From Actinomycetota bacterium (GTDB lineage Bacteria > Actinomycetota > Acidimicrobiia > Acidimicrobiales > Ilumatobacteraceae): 64,000 bases of DNA. The position numbers and the translations under genes are program-made. The stretch spans positions 310,001-374,000 of the forward strand of contig JAUSLV010000033.1 of NCBI GenBank assembly GCA_030645495.1. Direction: 5' to 3'. Under the pieces are notes generated by a model, which searched no databases, was not told the DNA's origin, and was given only the letters and a program-made list of their open reading frames with translations. Shown here in pieces: positions 61,125-64,000 of the stretch. The first letter of the stretch is position 1. Every line of letters begins with the position of its first letter.

Positions 61125-61382
61125 ATGTGTCGCAACATCACCACACTGCGCGGGCTGGAACCCGTGGCCACCACCGAGGAGATCGAGGCCGCCGCGCGTC
61201 AGTACGTGCGCAAGGTGAGCGGGGTGCAGAAGCCCACCGCTGCCACCGAGACCGCGTTCGAACACGCGGTCGCCGAGATCGCCCACATCACCGCCCACCT
61301 GCTGGAAGCGCTGCCGCCGCGCAAGTCGCCGCCGCCCACGCTGCCGCCGCTGCGGCGGATCAAGATCGCCCGCCCGGCCTGA
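61125..61382 (+). CDS. DUF2277 family protein
   Basis: 85 residues. MCRNITTLRGLEPVATTEEIEAAARQYVRKVSGVQKP and HITAHLLEALPPRKSPPPTLPPLRR are the family blocks (MCRNI start, RKVSG, Pro-rich end). It is a small cytoplasmic protein common in actinobacteria; its function is unknown. Stop and the stop of the convergent thioredoxin-like gene are three bases apart. Confidence 0.9.
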   Translation: MCRNITTLRGLEPVATTEEIEAAARQYVRKVSGVQKPTAATETAFEHAVAEIAHITAHLLEALPPRKSPPPTLPPLRRIKIARPA

Positions 61383-61385
61383 GGA

Positions 61386-61910
61386 TCAGGCGGTGGCGTC
61401 GGTGAGCAGGTCGTTCAGCAGCGCCTCGTCGACCGCGCCGAACAGCTGCTGCGTGCCGCCGGCGGCGTCGATGATCACCAGCGCCGGCTGGCCGGGCACG
61501 CCGTAGCGGGAGAACACTTCACCATCGTCGTCGCTGATCTGCGGGAACGTGAGCCCGTGCTTGTCGATGAACCCTTGGAAGGCAGCGTCGTCACCGAACC
61601 AGGCGACGCCGACGAATTGCACCTTGCCGGCCCATTGTTTGCTGACCGCCTCGACCGAGGGGGCTTCGTGGTTGCAGGTGCTTCAAGTGGGCGCCCAGAA
61701 CCACAGCGCCACGGTGGTGCCTGCGTACTGAGCGAGATCGATCGTGCCGCCGCCCACGAGCGGCGCAGTGAGCTGCAGTGCCTCGGGGGCCTCGCCGTTC
61801 GCCGACGCTGTGGCGGGCGGCGCGGCACTGGACGACGGGCGCGACCCCTCGTTGCCACAGCCGGCCAACACCACGCCGAGCACCGCGAGGGAGGCGAGTA
61901 CACGGCGCAT
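61386..61910 (-). CDS. Thioredoxin-fold lipoprotein (TlpA/DsbE/MPT53-like), candidate selenoprotein with in-frame TGA
   Basis: 174 residues if the TGA at 61683-61685 is read as selenocysteine (U76). Residues 1-18 are a lipoprotein signal (VLAGC), then a Ser/Ala linker and a thioredoxin domain: GGTIDLAQYAGTTVALWFWAPT-U-STC-NHEAPSVEAV, VQFVGVAWFGDDAAFQGFIDKHGLTFP and the cis-Pro loop VPGQPALVII. In relatives such as MPT53 (Rv2878c) the block reads FW(T/A)PWCPxCxxEAP, so the TGA falls exactly on the first Cys of CxxC. The frame is the same before and after it. A SECIS-like hairpin follows. Role: thiol-disulfide exchange outside the membrane. Sequencing error or recent pseudogene are alternatives. 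Confidence 0.78.
61645..61664 (-). promoter_or_regulatory. SECIS-like hairpin after the in-frame TGA
   Basis: On the minus strand CCUC-GGUC-GAGG (61660 to 61649) forms a 4-base-pair stem with a GGUC loop; after a C/C mismatch three more pairs (C-G, C-G, G-U) extend it to 61664/61645. The loop begins 26 bases after the TGA. Bacterial SECIS elements have a G in the first two loop positions at about 16-37 bases from the UGA (known rule), which this meets. Confidence 0.6.
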
Positions 61911-61917
61911 GGAGCGC

Positions 61918-61933
61918 AGGTTACCTCTAGCCT
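61918..61933. promoter_or_regulatory. Overlapping divergent -10 boxes
   Basis: Minus strand: TAACCT (61918-61923), 7 bases before the ATG of the thioredoxin-like gene. Plus strand: TAGCCT (61928-61933), 10 bases before the ATG at 61944. Both leaderless transcripts start within a 33-base gap, so polymerases would compete. Confidence 0.45.
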
Positions 61934-61943
61934 GTGCGTCGCC

Positions 61944-62363
61944 ATGCGCACCCGTACCCTGCTCCTGCTCGCCGTCACCTGCGGCCTGGCGATCCTGCTG
62001 GCGGGCGGCATCCAGCTGTTACGGCTGGCCAACCAGGAGACCACCGAAGCGTTGGGTGTGGGCGACAGGGGCACGGCCGGCGATGCCGTGGTCGTGGTGA
62101 ACAGCATCGCCGAGGCCGATGGCGTCATCGTCGTCACTGTCACGCTGTCGGGTGTCGTCGATGCCTCGGGGCTGAATGCGTTCACGTTGGTGGGCGTGCC
62201 CAAGCCGGTCGACCTGATCGCCGGCGGCGCCGACGCATGCACCGGCTTCACGATCGAAGCCGTCACCTGCACGCTGTCGTTCCCCACCGACGAGTTCACC
62301 ACCAGGGATCGTCAACTGCTGTTCATCCGTGCCGAGGAGCAGGTTCGCTGGAGACTGGTGTGA
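61944..62363 (+). CDS. Membrane-anchored protein of unknown function
   Basis: 139 residues. One N-terminal membrane helix (TLLLLAVTCGLAILLAGGIQLL) anchors a small beta-rich outer domain (GDAVVVVNSIAEADGVIVVTVTLSGVVDASGLNAFTLVG) with two Cys (ADACTGF and AVTCTLS) that could be a disulfide. That pair, and the divergent position, make it a possible substrate of the thioredoxin-like lipoprotein (inference). The family is not recognised. Confidence 0.75.
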   Translation: MRTRTLLLLAVTCGLAILLAGGIQLLRLANQETTEALGVGDRGTAGDAVVVVNSIAEADGVIVVTVTLSGVVDASGLNAFTLVGVPKPVDLIAGGADACTGFTIEAVTCTLSFPTDEFTTRDRQLLFIRAEEQVRWRLV

Positions 62364-62414
62364 TCGCCGGTACCGTTGCCCGGGCAATCGTTGGGTGAGA
62401 AGGAGCTAGAGCCG

Positions 62415-63833
62415 ATGGAGCAGCAGCAGTTCGACGTGGTGGTGATCGGTGGCGGCCCCGGCGGATACGGAGCTGCGCTCTACGCCACGTCGGCCGGCCT
62501 GAATGTCGCGCTGGTCGAGAAGGGCGCGCTGGGCGGCACCTGCCTCAACCGTGGGTGCATTCCCGCGAAGGCGTTCCTCGAGACCGCCGCGGTGAACCGT
62601 CATGTGGCGCATGCCGCCGAGTTCGGCATCGAGACCAATGGCATCTCGTCGGTCAACTTCGGCGCCGCCCAGGCCCGCAAGCAGAAGATCGTCGACGGCA
62701 TCGTGAAGAGCCTCGGCACGTTCATGAAGTCGAAGAAGATCACGATCCTCGACGGTGTGGGCACGCTGGGCGCCGACCGCACCGTCACCGTCGCCCACCC
62801 CGACGGCTCCAGCAGCACGCTCACCGGCACCAACGTGATCCTCGCCTCGGGTTCCGTGCCGCGCACGATCCCCGGCTTCGAGCCCGCCGGCCCGGTGATG
62901 ACCAGCGACGAAGTGTTGATGCTCGACTATGTGCCGCAGCGGGTCGCGGTCATCGGTGGCGGTGCCATCGGCTGCGAGTTCGCCAGCACGTTCGCCGACC
63001 TCGGCGCCACCGTCACGATCCTCGAGGGGCTGCCGAAGATCCTGCCCGGGCTCGACACCGACGTGGCCAACGTGGTGGTGCGCAGCTTCAAGAAGAAGCA
63101 GATCGACATCCGCACCGGCGTGAAGGTGTTGGGCCACACGCCCAACGGCGCCGGCGGCACGACGGTGCACTTCGGCGCCACCGACGCCGATGTCGAGAAC
63201 CTCGAGGTCGACGCGGTGGTCGTCAGCATCGGCCGCCGCCCCTACGCCGACCAGCTCGGTCTGCAGGGAACCGCCGTGCAGGTCACCGACCGCGGCTTCG
63301 TCGAGGTCGACGAGTACTGCCGCACCGGCGAGCCCGGTGTGTACGCCGTGGGCGACCTGATCAACACGCCCGCGTTGGCCCACGTGGGCTACGCCGAGGC
63401 GATCCTGGTCACCAAGCACATCCTCAACGAAGCGCCGCTGCCGATCCGCTACGACCGTGTGCCGTGGGCGATCTACTGCCACCCCGAGGTGGCCTTCGCC
63501 GGTCCCAGCGAGGAGGCCGCTCGCGAGGCCGGCTTCGACGTGGTGGTGGCCAAGCACCAGTTCCGCGCGAACAGCCGTGCCCAGATCCTCGGCGAACTCG
63601 ACGGCCTGGTGAAGGTCATCGCCAAGCGCGACGCCAACGGCAATGCCGGCCAGATCCTCGGCGTGCACATGGTGGGCCCGTGGGTCACCGAGCAGCTCAG
63701 CGGCGGCTACCTTGCCGTCAACTGGGAAGCCACGGTGGCGGAAACCGCCGAGTTCATCCAACCCCATCCCAGTCTCACCGAGTTGTTCGGCGAGACCGTG
63801 CTGTCGCTCACCGGCCGCAGCCTGAACGCTTAA
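62415..63833 (+). CDS. lpdA: Dihydrolipoyl dehydrogenase (E3)
   Basis: 472 residues from the ATG with AAGGAG 11 bases upstream. [19 protein letters not shown] (FAD), the redox-active disulfide C43/C48 in [39 protein letters not shown] (NAD), GVYAVGDLI and the C-terminal HPSLTE with the catalytic His-Glu pair are all present. It reoxidises dihydrolipoamide of 2-oxoacid dehydrogenase complexes. The E2 gene follows 11 bases later, so both belong to one operon. Confidence 0.96.
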   Translation: MEQQQFDVVVIGGGPGGYGAALYATSAGLNVALVEKGALGGTCLNRGCIPAKAFLETAAVNRHVAHAAEFGIETNGISSVNFGAAQARKQKIVDGIVKSLGTFMKSKKITILDGVGTLGADRTVTVAHPDGSSSTLTGTNVILASGSVPRTIPGFEPAGPVMTSDEVLMLDYVPQRVAVIGGGAIGCEFASTFADLGATVTILEGLPKILPGLDTDVANVVVRSFKKKQIDIRTGVKVLGHTPNGAGGTTVHFGATDADVENLEVDAVVVSIGRRPYADQLGLQGTAVQVTDRGFVEVDEYCRTGEPGVYAVGDLINTPALAHVGYAEAILVTKHILNEAPLPIRYDRVPWAIYCHPEVAFAGPSEEAAREAGFDVVVAKHQFRANSRAQILGELDGLVKVIAKRDANGNAGQILGVHMVGPWVTEQLSGGYLAVNWEATVAETAEFIQPHPSLTELFGETVLSLTGRSLNA

Positions 63834-63844
63834 GGACACTCGAG

Positions 63845-64000
63845 ATGGCTGATGTCACCTTGCCGCAACTGGGCGAAACCGTCACCGAGGGCACGATCAC
63901 CCGTTGGTTCAAGAAGGTCGGCGACACCGTCGCGGCCGATGAGGCGCTGTTCGAGGTGAGCACCGACAAGGTCGACACGGAAGTGCCGTCGCCCGTGGCC
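63845..64000 (+). CDS. sucB: 2-oxoacid dehydrogenase E2 (dihydrolipoamide acyltransferase), N-terminal part
   Basis: The 52 visible residues are a lipoyl domain: [35 protein letters not shown] and [12 protein letters not shown], with the lipoylated Lys42. [10 protein letters not shown] is the start of SucB-like proteins (2-oxoglutarate or, in actinobacteria, shared pyruvate/2-oxoglutarate E2). It runs off the window, so the acyltransferase type cannot be decided. Confidence 0.85.
   Translation, partial: MADVTLPQLGETVTEGTITRWFKKVGDTVAADEALFEVSTDKVDTEVPSPVA

Overview
The window looks like a chromosomal segment of a high-GC actinobacterium, most likely of the class Acidimicrobiia (inference; no marker gene or rRNA is present). 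Supporting signs are the ceoB-ceoC/APC permease/OB-fold arrangement known from mycobacteria, a homodimeric-type AceE, a DUF222/HNH (13E12-type) protein, and at least 16 genes whose start codon lies only 6-10 bases after a TANNNT -10 box, that is, leaderless transcripts. No rRNA, tRNA, CRISPR array, complete insertion sequence or prophage was seen.

Bases 1-38309 are one large surface-polysaccharide region. It opens with a UDP-sugar cassette on the minus strand (galE partial, uxs, ugd) whose ugd carries a 452-residue intein directly in front of the catalytic cysteine. Next comes a minus-strand operon for an unusual amino sugar or modified glycan (Gfo/Idh/MocA oxidoreductase, FkbM methyltransferase, ATP-grasp ligase, GT2, WecE-type transaminase, SAM methyltransferase). 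Then follow a membrane protein, a Wzm/Wzt ABC exporter coupled to an FkbM protein and a 1234-residue glycosyltransferase with three GT4-like modules, and several small operons of GT2/GT4 enzymes mixed with five very small, mostly helical proteins (52-103 aa). A secreted protein with three tandem repeats, two paralogous many-pass membrane proteins, two further GT2 enzymes and a secreted CAP-domain protein with the same repeat family close the region at 40.5 kb.

From 40.5 kb on the content is mostly metabolic: aceE; a rhodanese lipoprotein under a CsoR/CstR-like operator with rnhA; an amidohydrolase; an SDR; a SnoaL-like protein; a lipoprotein gene apparently broken in two by an in-frame TAG; a truncated VapC-like gene; a MarR-argJ-thioesterase operon divergent from yceI and a VOC gene; a TIGR01777 epimerase; the KimA-like permease/CeoB/CeoC/OB-fold potassium locus; secreted and lipoprotein unknowns; an HNH protein; DUF2277; and finally lpdA followed by the start of a lipoyl-bearing E2 gene.

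The most notable item is at 61386-61910: a thioredoxin-fold lipoprotein (TlpA/DsbE/MPT53-like) in which an in-frame TGA stands exactly where the first cysteine of the CxxC motif belongs (giving U-S-T-C). A hairpin with a GGUC loop starts 26 bases after it, as expected of a bacterial SECIS element. It is a strong selenoprotein candidate that a normal gene caller would split into two fragments.
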